From the NCBI GenBank assembly GCA_903921325.1, contig CAIXPL010000001.1, forward strand, positions 186,001-250,000: 64,000 bases of DNA, given 5' to 3'. Of the stretch, positions 10,282 through 20,778 are shown piece after piece; position 1 is the stretch's first letter, and every line of letters starts with the position of its first letter. Made by a program: the position numbers and the translations under genes. The stretch comes from an uncultured Pseudomonadota bacterium (GTDB lineage: Bacteria; Pseudomonadota; Gammaproteobacteria; Burkholderiales; SG8-39). A model generated the notes under the pieces. The model did no database searches. It was not told the DNA's origin and saw only the letters and a list, made by a program, of their open reading frames with translations.

Positions 10282-11249
10282 ATTCAACGAACCTGCATAG
10301 CCGCATCATAGGCAGCGGTCGCTGCCTGCCAGAGCGCATCGTCAGCAATGGGGAGCTGGCCGCGAACCTTGACACGACCGATGAGTGGATACGCTCACGC
10401 ACCGGTATCGGTCAGCGCCATATCGCCGCAGAAGGTCAGACCTCGAGCGATCTGGCCTTTGCAGCGAGCCAGCAGGCTCTGGCCGCAGCAGGCGTGAGCG
10501 CGGCCGAGCTCGATCTGATCATCGTTGCGACCTCGACTCCGGATTTCATTTTCCCGAGCACCGCCTGCCTGTTGCAGGCAAAGCTCGGTGCAAAAAACGG
10601 CGCTGCATTCGACGTGCAGGCGGTGTGCAGCGGTTTTGTGTATGCACTGACCACCGCCGATGCCTACATTCGCGGCGGTCTCGCGCGCACCGCATTGGTG
10701 GTCGGTGCCGAGGTCTTCTCGCGCATACTGGATTGGAACGATCGTTCGACCGCGGTCCTGTTTGGCGATGGCGCAGGCGCTGTCGTGCTGCGTGCCGATA
10801 ATGCCCCTGGCATCGAGGCGTGTGCCCTGCATGCCGATGGTTCGCAAGCCGGCATCCTGTCGGTGCCAGGCAATGTCTGTGGCGGCAAGGTGATCGGCTC
10901 GCCGTTCCTGCAAATGGACGGCCAGGCGGTGTTCAAATTCGCTGTGCGCGTACTCGATGAAGTCGCCCGCGAAGTGCTTGCCAAGGCCAACACCGACATC
11001 GAGCACCTGGACTGGCTGATCCCCCATCAGGCCAATGTGCGCATCATCGAGGCAACGGCCAAGCGCCTGGGGCTGCCATCGGAACGCGCCATAGTCAGCG
11101 TGGAACGGCATGCCAATACGTCGGCAGCGTCGATTCCACTGGCGTTTGACGAGGCGGTGCGCGACGGTCGAATAAGGCAAGGACAGCGTGTGTTGTTTGA
11201 AGGGGTGGGCGGTGGCTTCACCTGGGGTGCGGTGTTGTTCCGGTTTTGA
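10278..11249 (+). CDS. fabH: 3-oxoacyl-ACP synthase III (FabH)
   Basis: Starts fatty-acid elongation by condensing acetyl-CoA with malonyl-ACP. The 323-residue thiolase-fold enzyme carries the catalytic Cys in VQAVCSGF, the His in IPHQANVRI and the Asn in [12 protein letters not shown]. Its C-terminus [14 protein letters not shown] is family-typical. Translation is probably coupled to plsX through the 4-base overlap, and fabD follows 15 bases downstream. Confidence 0.97.
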   Translation: MNSTNLHSRIIGSGRCLPERIVSNGELAANLDTTDEWIRSRTGIGQRHIAAEGQTSSDLAFAASQQALAAAGVSAAELDLIIVATSTPDFIFPSTACLLQAKLGAKNGAAFDVQAVCSGFVYALTTADAYIRGGLARTALVVGAEVFSRILDWNDRSTAVLFGDGAGAVVLRADNAPGIEACALHADGSQAGILSVPGNVCGGKVIGSPFLQMDGQAVFKFAVRVLDEVAREVLAKANTDIEHLDWLIPHQANVRIIEATAKRLGLPSERAIVSVERHANTSAASIPLAFDEAVRDGRIRQGQRVLFEGVGGGFTWGAVLFRF

Positions 11250-11264
11250 GTAAGTGAGAAAGCG

Positions 11265-12218
11265 ATGACTTATCCGCCATTTGCGATGGTTTTTCCGGGG
11301 CAGGGTTCGCAGTCCGTTGGCATGATGGCTGGCTACGGCGATCACCCGGTGGTACAGGAAATCCTTGATCGCGCCTCGCGCGTACTGGGGCAGGACATGG
11401 CGCGCTTGATGCGCGAAGGCCCCGTCGAAGAACTGGGGCGTACGGTGAATACGCAACCCGTGATGGTCACCGCGGGCTATGCCACCTGGCAGCTGTGGCT
11501 GGCATTGGGCGGCCCCACACCCAGCGTGGTGGCCGGACACAGCCTGGGCGAGTACACCGCACTGGTAGCGGCCGGCGCCCTGACTCTTGAACAATGCTTG
11601 CCGCTCGTACGCTTTCGTGCCGAGGCGATGCAGGCCGCGGTACCGCTGGGCACCGGTGCGATGGCCGCGGTGCTGGGTCTGGACGATGACAGCATCCGCG
11701 CCGCGTGCGCCGAGGCAGCACAGGGCGAGGTGGTCGAGGCGGTGAATTTCAATGCCCCTGCGCAAGTGGTGATTGCCGGTCATAGCGCCGCGGTTGAACG
11801 CGCAGGTGTTGCCGCCAAGGCGCGCGGCGCCAAGCGGGTGGTCAATCTGCCGGTGAGCGCACCGTTTCATTCCTCATTACTCACTCCTGCGGCTGAGCGG
11901 CTGCGCGAGCGCATGGCAGGCATGCCGTTTACGACACCGGCCATTGAGGTGATCCACAATGTGGATGTGCACAGCCACCCGAGTGAAGAGGCGATCCGGC
12001 ATGCCCTGGTCGAGCAGGCCAATCATCCGGTGTTGTGGGCCGACACCCTGCGCGCCATCGCCGAACGCGGCATCCGGCAGGTCATCGAGTGCGGTCCGGG
12101 CAAAGTCCTTGCCCCCTTGGCGCGTCGCACCGACGAGCGTCTCAATGGCAGCGCGCTCGTCGACCGCGACAGCATCGAGAAGGCGATCCTCGCATTGACA
12201 CAGGCACAGCCATCATGA
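11265..12218 (+). CDS. fabD: Malonyl-CoA:ACP transacylase
   Basis: Moves malonyl groups from CoA to ACP. The 317-residue protein has the FPGQGSQ opening, the nucleophile in GHSLGEYTAL, the Arg-containing FRAEAMQ block and the catalytic His in VSAPFHSSLL. The stop overlaps the fabG start (ATGA), consistent with one fab operon. Confidence 0.97.
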   Translation: MTYPPFAMVFPGQGSQSVGMMAGYGDHPVVQEILDRASRVLGQDMARLMREGPVEELGRTVNTQPVMVTAGYATWQLWLALGGPTPSVVAGHSLGEYTALVAAGALTLEQCLPLVRFRAEAMQAAVPLGTGAMAAVLGLDDDSIRAACAEAAQGEVVEAVNFNAPAQVVIAGHSAAVERAGVAAKARGAKRVVNLPVSAPFHSSLLTPAAERLRERMAGMPFTTPAIEVIHNVDVHSHPSEEAIRHALVEQANHPVLWADTLRAIAERGIRQVIECGPGKVLAPLARRTDERLNGSALVDRDSIEKAILALTQAQPS

Positions 12219-12949
12219 ATCTGACAGGCCGTATTGCATTGGTCACCGGGGCGACCCGGGGCATAGGGCAAGCCATCGCCCGCTCGCTGGCCGATGCCGG
12301 CGCCCGGGTGATCGGCACCGCGACCAGCGAGTCCGGCGCTGCCTCAATCGCCACCGATCTGGGGGATCAAGGCGCAGGGCGGGTGCTCAACGTTGCCGAC
12401 GAAGCCTCGATCGCGCAGTTGATCGAGGGCATTGAACGGGAATTTGGCGCGGTGGGCATTCTGGTCAACAACGCCGGCATCACCCGCGATAATCTGGCCA
12501 TGCGCATGAAAGAGTCCGAATGGGATGAGGTCATGGCGACCAATCTCAAATCGGTGTTCAGACTGTCCCGGGCGGTGATGCGCGGCATGATGAAAGCACG
12601 CTACGGCCGCATCATCAACATCAGCTCGGTGGTTGGCTCACTGGGCAACGGCGGCCAAGTGAACTATGCTGCTGCCAAGGCAGGCTTGGAAGGGTTTACC
12701 CGATCGCTCGCCCGTGAGCTGGGCAGCCGCGCGATCACCGTCAATGCGGTCGCACCGGGCTTTATCGATACAGACATGACCCGCGCATTGTCCGCGGCGC
12801 AGCGCGAATCACTGCAAGCCCAGATACCCCTGGGCCGGCTCGGCAGCCCGGCCGATGTGGCCACAGCGGTTGCATTTCTGGCCTCCGACGAGGCCGCCTA
12901 CATAACGGGCAGCACCTTGCATGTCAATGGCGGGATGTACATGGGTTGA
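12215..12949 (+). CDS. fabG: 3-oxoacyl-ACP reductase
   Basis: NADPH-dependent short-chain dehydrogenase of fatty-acid elongation, 244 residues. It shows the Rossmann motif TGATRGIGQAIA, NNAGITRDN, the catalytic Ser and Tyr-x3-Lys in YAAAKAGLEGF, and VAPGFIDTDMT, which is near diagnostic for FabG. The ATG at 12215 overlaps the fabD stop. acpP follows after a 160-base gap with its own likely promoter. Confidence 0.96.
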   Translation: MNLTGRIALVTGATRGIGQAIARSLADAGARVIGTATSESGAASIATDLGDQGAGRVLNVADEASIAQLIEGIEREFGAVGILVNNAGITRDNLAMRMKESEWDEVMATNLKSVFRLSRAVMRGMMKARYGRIINISSVVGSLGNGGQVNYAAAKAGLEGFTRSLARELGSRAITVNAVAPGFIDTDMTRALSAAQRESLQAQIPLGRLGSPADVATAVAFLASDEAAYITGSTLHVNGGMYMG

Positions 12950-12979
12950 TCGGCGCTATTCCGGGCTACAGGGCGGTTC

Positions 12980-12988
12980 TGTTAGAAT
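12980..12988 (+). promoter_or_regulatory. Extended -10 promoter candidate for acpP
   Basis: TGTTAGAAT has the TG-n-TATAAT layout of an extended -10 element and lies 122 bases before the acpP start. No good -35 is visible. A separate acpP promoter would fit the need for far more ACP than Fab enzymes. Confidence 0.4.
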
Positions 12989-13109
12989 CCGCCGGGTCAA
13001 TAGTGAGGATGGTGACCCGCCCGGTTGCTGCTGCCTTAGTGCTTTCGCGACCTGCCAGCACCACCTCGGGTACGCCAGCCGGCGTATCTGAAACTACCAG
13101 GAGTCTTGT

Positions 13110-13352
13110 ATGGACAACATCGAACAACGTGTCAAGAAGATCGTCGCTGAACAACTCGGCGTGAACGAGGCCGAAGTGAAGAACGAATCATCCTTTGTGG
13201 ATGATCTTGGCGCAGACAGCCTCGATACGGTAGAGCTGGTGATGGCTCTCGAGGAAGAGTTCGAAACTGAAATTCCTGATGAAGAAGCCGAAAAGATCAC
13301 CACCGTGCAGCAGGCGATTAATTTCATCACCGCGCACGGTAGCAAGAGCTGA
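13110..13352 (+). CDS. acpP: Acyl carrier protein
   Basis: An 80-residue acidic carrier protein. The phosphopantetheine attachment Ser is in [16 protein letters not shown]. It begins [17 protein letters not shown] and has the usual four-helix pattern. AcpS, encoded at 25378, would modify it. A hairpin with a T-run follows the stop, which would let acpP be transcribed at a higher level than fabF. Confidence 0.97.
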   Translation: MDNIEQRVKKIVAEQLGVNEAEVKNESSFVDDLGADSLDTVELVMALEEEFETEIPDEEAEKITTVQQAINFITAHGSKS

Positions 13353-13355
13353 GTC

Positions 13356-13384
13356 GGCAGCGCCATCGGCGCTCTGCCCGTTTT
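13356..13384 (+). terminator. Terminator/attenuator after acpP
   Basis: AGCGCC (13359-13364), loop ATC, and GGCGCT (13368-13373) form a stem that is extended by GGC/GCC across a small bulge. A TTTT run follows at 13381. It starts four bases after the acpP stop and 28 bases before fabF, so it probably works as a partial terminator. Confidence 0.55.
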
Positions 13385-13411
13385 CCTTGATTCATCTGAA
13401 AGTGCTCTGAC

Positions 13412-14650
13412 ATGACTCGACGTCGCGTCGTTATCACCGGATTGGGCATCATCAGTCCGGTCGGCAACACGGTTACCGAGGCTTGGGACAATATTCTCGC
13501 TGCGCGTCCCGGCATTCGTACCATTCAACGGTTCGATCCGACACCGTTCTCATCGCACATTGCTGGTGAGGTGAAGGATTTCGACGTCGAGACCTACATG
13601 TCGGCGAAGGAAGCGCGTCGACTTGATCGCTTCATTCACTACGGCATTGCCGCAGGCGGCGATGCATTGCGCGACTCCGGTCTTGATCTGGCCGCTGAAG
13701 ATCTGAACCAGATTGGCTGCATCATCGGTTCGGGAATCGGCGGTCTGCCCTGCATCGAAGAGACTCACGATGACTATCTGCGGGGTGGCGCGCGCAAAAT
13801 ATCGCCATTTTTCGTACCTGCCAGCATCATCAATATGATCGGCGGGCAGTTGTCGATCACCCACGGGCTGCGCGGTCCGAATTTCGCCTGTGTATCGGCC
13901 TGCACCACCTCCAATCACAGTATTGGCGAGGCCGGGCGGATCATCGAATATGGCGATGCCGACGTGATGCTTGCCGGTGGCGCAGAAGGCACGCTGAGTC
14001 CGCTCGGGCTAGGCGGTTTCGCCGCCATGCGCGCCTTGTCGACGCGAAACAGCGATCCGGAGCACGCCAGCCGTCCGTGGGACAAGGACCGCGACGGCTT
14101 TGTCCTGGGGGAGGGCGCGGGCGTCCTGGTGCTCGAAGAGTATGAACATGCGCGCAAGCGCGGCGCACGCATTTATGCCGAACTGGCCGGGTATGGCATG
14201 AGCGCTGATGCCTATCACATGACCGCACCGTCGGAGGATGGCGAGGGCGCCGCCCGCTGCATGCGCAATGCGCTGCGCAACGCCGGCCTCAACCCTGATG
14301 CCATTCAGTACATCAATGCCCATGCGACCTCGACGCCACTCGGGGACGTCGCCGAGACTGCGGCAATCAAACGCTGCTTCGGTGAGCATGCCTATCGGAT
14401 GGCCGTGAGTTCCACCAAGTCCATGACCGGGCATCTGCTCGGAGCCGCGGGCGGTATCGAGGCGGTGTTCAGCGCTCTGGCGGTGCACCACGGCATTGCC
14501 CCCCCCACGGCGAATCTGGATGAAGCCGGACCGGGCTGTGATCTCGATTACGTTCCGCGTGAAGCCCGCGCGATGGATATTCAGGCTGCCCTGTCCAATT
14601 CCTTCGGATTTGGCGGCACCAACGGGACGCTCATATTCAAGCGTGTCTGA
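13412..14650 (+). CDS. fabF: 3-oxoacyl-ACP synthase II (FabF)
   Basis: Elongating condensing enzyme, 412 residues. It opens [17 protein letters not shown], with the catalytic Cys in [12 protein letters not shown] and the two His residues in [11 protein letters not shown] and [15 protein letters not shown]. The C-terminus [14 protein letters not shown] is typical. The nucleophile context SACTTS differs slightly from the more usual TACATG but keeps the Cys. It is the last fab gene of the cluster. Confidence 0.96.
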   Translation: MTRRRVVITGLGIISPVGNTVTEAWDNILAARPGIRTIQRFDPTPFSSHIAGEVKDFDVETYMSAKEARRLDRFIHYGIAAGGDALRDSGLDLAAEDLNQIGCIIGSGIGGLPCIEETHDDYLRGGARKISPFFVPASIINMIGGQLSITHGLRGPNFACVSACTTSNHSIGEAGRIIEYGDADVMLAGGAEGTLSPLGLGGFAAMRALSTRNSDPEHASRPWDKDRDGFVLGEGAGVLVLEEYEHARKRGARIYAELAGYGMSADAYHMTAPSEDGEGAARCMRNALRNAGLNPDAIQYINAHATSTPLGDVAETAAIKRCFGEHAYRMAVSSTKSMTGHLLGAAGGIEAVFSALAVHHGIAPPTANLDEAGPGCDLDYVPREARAMDIQAALSNSFGFGGTNGTLIFKRV

Positions 14651-14698
14651 GCGCGGTTGCTGTCACTGAATGAATCGCAACTGATTTAGAAAATCTGC

Positions 14699-14727
14699 GG
14701 AACCCGCGCTGCATTTGCTTGTCTATC
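14699..14727 (+). promoter_or_regulatory. Sigma-E type promoter candidate before rpoE
   Basis: GGAACCC (14699-14705), a 16-base spacer and TCTATC (from 14722) resemble the group-4 sigma-E consensus, GGAACTT then TCTAA/TCTGA. It lies about 100 bases upstream of rpoE. In other proteobacteria rpoE transcribes its own operon, so an autoregulated promoter is expected here. The assignment is by eye only. Confidence 0.5.
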
Positions 14728-14827
14728 TGTACCGTTGCGATTACGCGCGTCGAGGCAGCAGGGGGCATGACATCGAATCGACCATCGGCAGCACGCGGGC
14801 ATCCGGCAGTATCGCAGAGGGCTGCTT

Positions 14828-15448
14828 ATGACGGCACCCGAGGAACTGGGCGGCAGTCTCACCGATCAGGCGCTGGTGTTGCGCGCGCAATCGGGCGACA
14901 AGCACGCCTTCGAATTGCTCGTGCTCAAGTACCAGCGCAAACTCTCACGACTGCTGTCGCGCTTTGTCCGCGACCCCGGCGACCTGGAGGATGTCACCCA
15001 GGAGGCGTTCATCAAGGCCTATCGCGCGCTACCCAGCTTCCGCGGCGACAGTGCCTTCTACACATGGCTGTACCGGATTGGAATCAATACGGCAAAGAAC
15101 CACCTGGCGGCCAGCGGGCGACGCGCCCCATCGAGCAGCCGCTTTACGGTCAACGAAGACGAGCAAGACCCGGAGGATTCGCAGGCGATTGCCGACAATG
15201 CAACTCCCGAGAGCGAATTGATGTCAAAGGAGATTGCGCAGACAGTCAATCGTGCCATGGAGGGCCTGCCAGAGGATTTGCGTACCGCCATTCAGTTGCG
15301 CGAATTCGAAGGTCTTGCCTACGAGGAAATCGCCCAGTTGATGGACTGTCCGGTTGGCACGGTGCGATCGCGCATTTTCCGGGCGCGCGAGGCAATTGCA
15401 GCACGCCTGCGGCCGCTGCTCGACCTGGGCGCCGAGCAGCGCTGGTAG
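14828..15448 (+). CDS. rpoE: RNA polymerase sigma-E factor (RpoE/AlgU type)
   Basis: A 206-residue group-4 (ECF) sigma factor. Region 2 includes FELLVLKYQRKLSRLLSRFV and DVTQEAFIKAYRALPSFRGDSAFYTWLYRIGINTAKN, close to the RpoE of envelope stress. Region 4 includes LPEDLRTAIQLREFEGLAYEEIAQLM then CPVGTVRSRIFRAREAI. It is followed by anti-sigma rseA, rseB and a DegP protease, the classic envelope-stress operon. Confidence 0.96.
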   Translation: MTAPEELGGSLTDQALVLRAQSGDKHAFELLVLKYQRKLSRLLSRFVRDPGDLEDVTQEAFIKAYRALPSFRGDSAFYTWLYRIGINTAKNHLAASGRRAPSSSRFTVNEDEQDPEDSQAIADNATPESELMSKEIAQTVNRAMEGLPEDLRTAIQLREFEGLAYEEIAQLMDCPVGTVRSRIFRAREAIAARLRPLLDLGAEQRW

Positions 15449-15491
15449 GGATTGGTCGATTCATGGAGAGCTTCGTTAAGGTGGGATGCTG

Positions 15492-16097
15492 ATGAATGAG
15501 GAACAAATCTCTGCGATGGTGGATGATGAGCTTGACGCGGCATCGCTGGCGCTGATCGAACAGATGCATCCTGAGTCGGCCCTGGTGGGGCAGTGGTCTG
15601 ACTACAACCTGATCTCCGATGTGCTGCGCGGCACCGAACCGTGCGCATTTGACATGGGCCGATTCCGCGCCCGATTGGCGGCCGAACCTACCGTGCTTTG
15701 CCGGCCCAGCCGGATCAGCCCGGCGACCGCGGCACGGCCTGAACGGCGCTGGGTATATCGTGGGCTGTCTGTAGCAGCCGGTCTCGCCGGAATACTGGTG
15801 GTCGGGTCACTCGCCATGCCGCGTTTTGTCGGCCCACTAAGCGGCGAAGGCTCGCTCGCCATGCAATCCTCACCGGCACCGGCACCGGCTTTGTTGGGCA
15901 GTCAATCAGGCAGTTCATCGGGCGCTGCGGGTGAGCTGGGCACGCTGGCGATCAATGCTGGCGTTACACCGACCGCATCGGGCATGCAGGACTACCTGCT
16001 TGCCCATCATCCGTTCTCTGGAAGCTACCAGTCACGCGGCGTATCGCCCTATGTGCGACCGGTGAGTGATGCCAACAATGGCACCCTGGCACGATGA
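15492..16097 (+). CDS. rseA: Anti-sigma-E factor RseA/MucA
   Basis: Inner-membrane protein that holds sigma-E inactive until regulated proteolysis. The cytoplasmic part begins MNEEQISAMVDDELD and includes WSDYNLISDVLRG, the sigma-binding domain. One membrane segment (GLSVAAGLAGILVVGSLAM) leads into a periplasmic Pro/Ala/Ser-rich part. The ATG at 15492 has GGGA 5 bases upstream; ATG 15486 would add two residues. The end overlaps rseB by 4 bases. Confidence 0.9.
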   Translation: MNEEQISAMVDDELDAASLALIEQMHPESALVGQWSDYNLISDVLRGTEPCAFDMGRFRARLAAEPTVLCRPSRISPATAARPERRWVYRGLSVAAGLAGILVVGSLAMPRFVGPLSGEGSLAMQSSPAPAPALLGSQSGSSSGAAGELGTLAINAGVTPTASGMQDYLLAHHPFSGSYQSRGVSPYVRPVSDANNGTLAR

Positions 16098-17263
16098 TGA
16101 CGCTGCTGGATCGCGCCACAGGTGTCCGCTGTCTGAGCTCGCTGCATGTGGTGCGCTTGCCATTGGCGCTGTTCCAACCCTTGCGCATGGGCATGCCGAA
16201 GGCCATCGGATTGTTGCTCGGGGCGGGATTGTCATGGGCAATGGTCAGCGGCACCGCACACGCCCAATCGCCTCAGGAGGCAAGCCGCGTCGGGCAGCCC
16301 GCTGCGCCGAGCGCTGCCCCATCGGACAGGCTGGCTGTGACCAGTGGCGGTGCGAAAGATTCGATCACTCCGATTGAGCATTTTCGCATGATGGTCAGGG
16401 CCAGCCGCGAGCGCAGCTACAGTGGCGTGTTCATGTACCGGCAGGGCGACCGAAGCGAAACCGCACGGATTGCACGGCTGGTTGATGCCTCTGGTGCCCG
16501 CGAACGTGTTGAAATACTGGACGGTTCGCCCCGAGAAATTGTGCTCGACCGAGGTGAGGTCGAATGCTACCTGCCCGATGTTCGCCGGATCACGATTGAG
16601 TCGGTGAGCGACACCCGGTCATTGCTCCCGATCATCCCACCGAGCGCCGAGATCAGTGCTTCCTACACTGTCCAGCTGGGCGAGCCTGAGCGGATTGCCG
16701 GATTCGATTGTCTGACGATCGATCTGGTTCCGCGTGATGCCATGCGCTATGGGCAGCGCTACTGGGTCGATCGCAATAGCCACCTGCTCGTGAAAGCGCA
16801 GATGCTCGATGAAAATCATCAGATCGTCGAACAGATCGTGTTCACTCAACTGCAGGTGGGTGGACCGATCGACCCGAATTTGCTCAAACCCGGGTTCGAC
16901 CTGGATCGTCTGAGCAATGACTGGCGTGTCGAGCGATCACGCGTCAAAGTCGCCAACTTTGGTTCAAGCGGCTGGTCATTGACATCCCTGCCCAGTGGAT
17001 TTCGCAAGACCGCCGAAATCACCCGTGACATGTCGCGCACCAATCGGGTAGGGCAGATCGTGGTGAGCGACGGCATCTCGGCGGTATCGATATTCATAGA
17101 GCCGGCGCAGGCCGCAGCCAACGGCTCCCCGATCGGGCTGTCGCGCGCCGGCGCATTCCACGTGTTCAAGCGCCAGGTCGAGGACTACGTGATCACTGCT
17201 GTGGGTGAAGCACCGGCAAGCAGTGTGCGCAAAGTCGCCGAAGGCCTTGAATTGCGTCATTGA
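16094..17263 (+). CDS. rseB: Sigma-E regulatory protein RseB/MucB
   Basis: Periplasmic protein that shields RseA from DegS and senses lipopolysaccharide or lipoprotein signals. The MucB/RseB N-terminal domain is recognisable (YSGVFMYRQGDRSETARI, REIVLDRGEVECYLPD), as is the C-terminal domain (WSLTSLPSGFRKTAEITR). The ATGA overlap with rseA favours a start at 16094. The signal peptide itself seems to begin near the in-frame ATGs at 16187-16193 (MPKAIGLLLGAGLSWAMV, then AHAQ), so a shorter form is equally possible. Confidence 0.9.
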   Translation: MMTLLDRATGVRCLSSLHVVRLPLALFQPLRMGMPKAIGLLLGAGLSWAMVSGTAHAQSPQEASRVGQPAAPSAAPSDRLAVTSGGAKDSITPIEHFRMMVRASRERSYSGVFMYRQGDRSETARIARLVDASGARERVEILDGSPREIVLDRGEVECYLPDVRRITIESVSDTRSLLPIIPPSAEISASYTVQLGEPERIAGFDCLTIDLVPRDAMRYGQRYWVDRNSHLLVKAQMLDENHQIVEQIVFTQLQVGGPIDPNLLKPGFDLDRLSNDWRVERSRVKVANFGSSGWSLTSLPSGFRKTAEITRDMSRTNRVGQIVVSDGISAVSIFIEPAQAAANGSPIGLSRAGAFHVFKRQVEDYVITAVGEAPASSVRKVAEGLELRH

Positions 17264-17343
17264 TGGCCCCAATTGAACGTCATATGGGGCAATCCCTGTT
17301 CACCTCATTGCACTCAACCACCGGACCCATCAGCGCCACTATC

Positions 17344-18837
17344 ATGAACCGTTCCGTACTCAGCAGTGTCTGCCTCAGCCTTGCCCTCTTCGCAGCCGCG
17401 CAGGTTCGTGCACAAAGCCCTGCCGTTTCACCGACACCGGCCATCAACCCTGCGGCTAACGCTGCGCAGTCTGCAACGGCCCGCGATCTACCGGACTTTG
17501 CGAAGCTGGTTGAGGAGCAGGGACCGACTGTGGTCAACATCAGCACCACCCAGATGCGCCAGGCGCAGTCGCAGCAAGGCCAGGGCGGACCGCAGATCGA
17601 CGAAGACGATCCGTTCTATGATTTCTTTCGCAGGTTCGCACCACGCCAGCCCAACCAGGGTGGCCCTCGCTCGCCCGAGGCGCAATCCCTGGGCTCTGGT
17701 TTCATCGTGACCCCTGATGGCTACATCCTTACCAACGCGCATGTGGTCGAAGGGGCCGATGAGATTACAGTCCGTCTCACCGACAAGCGCGAATTCAAAG
17801 CCCATCTGATCGGCAGCGACAAGCGCACCGACGTAGCGGTCATCAAAATCGAGGCAACCGGATTGCCCGCCGTGCGCATTGGCGATTCAAGTCACTTGCG
17901 GGTCGGTGAGTGGGTTGTCGCGATCGGCTCACCGTATGGCTTTGACAACACGGTGACCGCCGGGATTGTGAGCGCAAAAGGTCGCTCGCTGCCGCAGGAG
18001 AACTATGTCCCGTTCATCCAGACCGACGTGGCAATCAATCCAGGAAACTCTGGCGGCCCCCTGTTCAATCTGCGCGGTGAAGTGATCGGTGTCAATTCGC
18101 AAATTTATAGCCGGACGGGTGGCTATATGGGGCTGTCGTTTGCCATCCCGATTGATGTGGCGATGGATATCCAGCGCCAGTTGCGAGGCACCGGCAAGGT
18201 CAGCCGAGGCCGCATTGGAGTGGTTGTTCAGGAGGTATCAAAAGACCTGGCCGATTCGTTCGGTCTGCCCAAGGCGAGCGGGGCGTTCGTAGCACAGGTG
18301 GAGAAGGGCGGCCCGGCCGATAAGGCTGGCGTCGAAGCAGGCGATGTCATCCTGCGCTTCGACGGCAAGACCGTGACATCCTCGGGTGACCTTCCGCGCA
18401 TGGTCGGTGCCACCAAACCGGGTACCCGTTCCACGTTGCACGTGTGGCGAAAAGGTGGCGGCCGGGACATCGCGGTGGTGGTGGGCGAGCTGCCTGATGA
18501 GCGGATTGCATCGCGCGATCGCAGCCCGAATGGCGCCAAAAAAGACGAACAGGCCGCCAACCGTCTCGGCTTGGTGATGTCAGAGGTCACCGCTGAATTG
18601 AAAGCACGTCTGGGGATCAACGCTGGCTTGGTCGTCGAAGAAGTGCGCGGCAATCCGCGTGGTGACGTGCGACCGGGCGATGTCGTGCTGAGTGTGATTG
18701 CCAAGGGCAAGACGGTCGAACTCAGTACGGTGGAGCAGTTCAACAAACTGCTTGGCGCCCTGGACAAATCCGCTGTGATGACCTTGCAGATGCGTCGCGG
18801 CGACAGCAATGTGTTTTCGACCATACGGGGCGAATGA
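17344..18837 (+). CDS. mucD: Periplasmic serine protease, DegP/MucD type
   Basis: HtrA-family protease and chaperone for misfolded envelope proteins. A signal peptide (MNRSVLSSVCLSLALFAAA, cleaved after VRA) supports the ATG at 17344; an ATG at 17263 next to the rseB stop would hide it. The catalytic triad is visible: His in TNAHVV, Asp in KRTDVAVI and Ser in NPGNSGGPL. Two PDZ domains follow (about 290-380 and 395-490). With 498 residues it has DegP length. It closes the rpoE-rseA-rseB operon. Confidence 0.94.
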   Translation: MNRSVLSSVCLSLALFAAAQVRAQSPAVSPTPAINPAANAAQSATARDLPDFAKLVEEQGPTVVNISTTQMRQAQSQQGQGGPQIDEDDPFYDFFRRFAPRQPNQGGPRSPEAQSLGSGFIVTPDGYILTNAHVVEGADEITVRLTDKREFKAHLIGSDKRTDVAVIKIEATGLPAVRIGDSSHLRVGEWVVAIGSPYGFDNTVTAGIVSAKGRSLPQENYVPFIQTDVAINPGNSGGPLFNLRGEVIGVNSQIYSRTGGYMGLSFAIPIDVAMDIQRQLRGTGKVSRGRIGVVVQEVSKDLADSFGLPKASGAFVAQVEKGGPADKAGVEAGDVILRFDGKTVTSSGDLPRMVGATKPGTRSTLHVWRKGGGRDIAVVVGELPDERIASRDRSPNGAKKDEQAANRLGLVMSEVTAELKARLGINAGLVVEEVRGNPRGDVRPGDVVLSVIAKGKTVELSTVEQFNKLLGALDKSAVMTLQMRRGDSNVFSTIRGE

Positions 18838-18963
18838 ATCGGCGCTTGCTCATACGAGATCGTACGGCTGGGGAGCGCGCTGCGAACCTGCTAACATGTC
18901 GGATTCGGGCGTGCCGTTGCGCCCGGGTCCTATCGCCCTCCTCCACGCCCAAATGCGGTTCTG

Positions 18964-20757
18964 ATGCACGATATCCGTAACTTTTCGATCATCGCGCATA
19001 TCGATCACGGCAAATCGACTCTCGCGGACCGCTTCATCCAGCGCTGCGGTGGCCTGTCGGATCGTGAGATGTCCGCCCAGGTCCTCGATTCAATGGATCT
19101 GGAACGTGAACGGGGCATCACCATCAAGGCGCAGACGGCAGCCCTTCGCTACCGCGCGCGGGATGGCAAAGTCTATCGCCTGAACCTCATTGACACCCCC
19201 GGTCACGTCGATTTTTCCTACGAAGTATCGCGCTCGCTCGCCGCCTGCGAAGGCGCGCTGCTGGTGGTGGATGCAAGCCAGGGCGTCGAGGCCCAAACGG
19301 TAGCCAATTGCTATACCGCAACCGAGCAGGGTGTCGAGGTCGTGCCGGTTTTGAACAAGATCGATCTGCCCTCGGCCAATCCGGATCAGGCGCGCCAGGA
19401 AATCGAGGATGTCATCGGCATCGATGCCAGTGATGCAATCCTTGCAAGCGCCAAGACCGGGGAAGGGATAGACGACATCCTTGAAGCGGTGATTGAGCGC
19501 ATCCCGGCACCGAGCGGTGATCCCCTCGCGCCGCTCAAGGCGCTGATTATCGATTCCTGGTTCGACAATTACGTCGGCGTGGTCATGCTGGTGCGCGTCT
19601 TTGACGGCGTACTGCGACCCAAGGATCGCATTCTGTTCATGTCGACGCATTCCAACCACCTGTGCGAACAGGTTGGTGTGTTCACGCCGAAATCGCAGGC
19701 GCGCAGCGAATTGAGTGCAGGCGAGGTCGGTTTCATTATCGCCGGCATCAAGGAATTGCAGGCAGCGCGGGTGGGCGACACGGTGACCCTGGCTGATCGC
19801 CCGGCGAGCGCGGCACTGGAAGGCTTCAAGGAAATCAAGCCGCAGGTGTTTGCCGGCCTCTACCCGGTGGAGTCCAATCAGTACGAGGCGATGCGCGATG
19901 CGCTGGAGAAACTAAAGCTCAACGATGCCTCGCTGCAGTTTGAGCCCGAGGTATCGCAGGCGCTCGGCTTTGGTTTTCGCTGCGGCTTTCTCGGGCTGCT
20001 GCACATGGACATCGTCCAGGAGCGGTTAGAGCGCGAATACGACATGGATCTCATTACCACGGCACCCACCGTGGTCTACGAAGTTCTCATGCGCGATGGC
20101 AACCTCATCCGGGTGGAAAACCCCGCCAAGATGCCCGATCCCGGTTCGATCGAGGAGATTCGCGAACCGATCATCACCACCACCATTTTCGTGCCGCAGG
20201 AATATGTGGGCGCCATCATTACGCTGTGCACCCAGAAGCGCGGCGTGCAGCGCAATATGCAATATCTGGGCCGGCAGGTGATGCTTACCTATGAAATGCC
20301 GCTCAATGAAGTGGTGATGGATTTCTTTGACAAGCTTAAATCGGCCAGTCGCGGCTACGCGTCGCTTGATTATGAATTCAAGGAATACCGCGCCGCTGAC
20401 ATGGTGAAGCTCGACATCCTCATCAATCAGGAAAAAGTCGATGCGCTATCGCTGATGGTTCACCGTGACAACGCCCAATATCGCGGCCGCGACCTGGCCG
20501 CCAAGATGCGCGAACTGATCCCGCGGCAAATGTTCGATGTGGCCGTGCAGGCCGCCATCGGTGCACATGTGATTGCGCGCGAAAATGTGAAGGCGCTGCG
20601 CAAGAACGTGCTGGCAAAATGCTATGGCGGTGACATCACGCGCAAGAAAAAACTGCTGGAGAAGCAAAAGGCCGGCAAGAAGCGGATGAAACAAGTCGGC
20701 ACCGTCGAAATTCCGCAGGAGGCCTTTCTGGCCATCCTGCAAGTCGATGGACGTTAG
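18964..20757 (+). CDS. lepA: Elongation factor 4 (LepA)
   Basis: Ribosome-bound GTPase of 597 residues. G1 is AHIDHGKST, switch I includes [12 protein letters not shown]3 is DTPGHVDF and G4 is NKID. LepA-specific C-terminal blocks are present: [11 protein letters not shown], and the end [16 protein letters not shown] then [15 protein letters not shown]. The start is the ATG at 18964. It is followed by lepB, as in most proteobacteria. Confidence 0.98.
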   Translation: MHDIRNFSIIAHIDHGKSTLADRFIQRCGGLSDREMSAQVLDSMDLERERGITIKAQTAALRYRARDGKVYRLNLIDTPGHVDFSYEVSRSLAACEGALLVVDASQGVEAQTVANCYTATEQGVEVVPVLNKIDLPSANPDQARQEIEDVIGIDASDAILASAKTGEGIDDILEAVIERIPAPSGDPLAPLKALIIDSWFDNYVGVVMLVRVFDGVLRPKDRILFMSTHSNHLCEQVGVFTPKSQARSELSAGEVGFIIAGIKELQAARVGDTVTLADRPASAALEGFKEIKPQVFAGLYPVESNQYEAMRDALEKLKLNDASLQFEPEVSQALGFGFRCGFLGLLHMDIVQERLEREYDMDLITTAPTVVYEVLMRDGNLIRVENPAKMPDPGSIEEIREPIITTTIFVPQEYVGAIITLCTQKRGVQRNMQYLGRQVMLTYEMPLNEVVMDFFDKLKSASRGYASLDYEFKEYRAADMVKLDILINQEKVDALSLMVHRDNAQYRGRDLAAKMRELIPRQMFDVAVQAAIGAHVIARENVKALRKNVLAKCYGGDITRKKKLLEKQKAGKKRMKQVGTVEIPQEAFLAILQVDGR

Positions 20758-20778
20758 CCCGCTTCAATGTGTGCTTGA

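Noticed and set aside
10395-11870. 491-codon minus-strand open frame opposite fabH and fabD
   Set aside because: No family features, lies antisense across two recognised genes and their junction.
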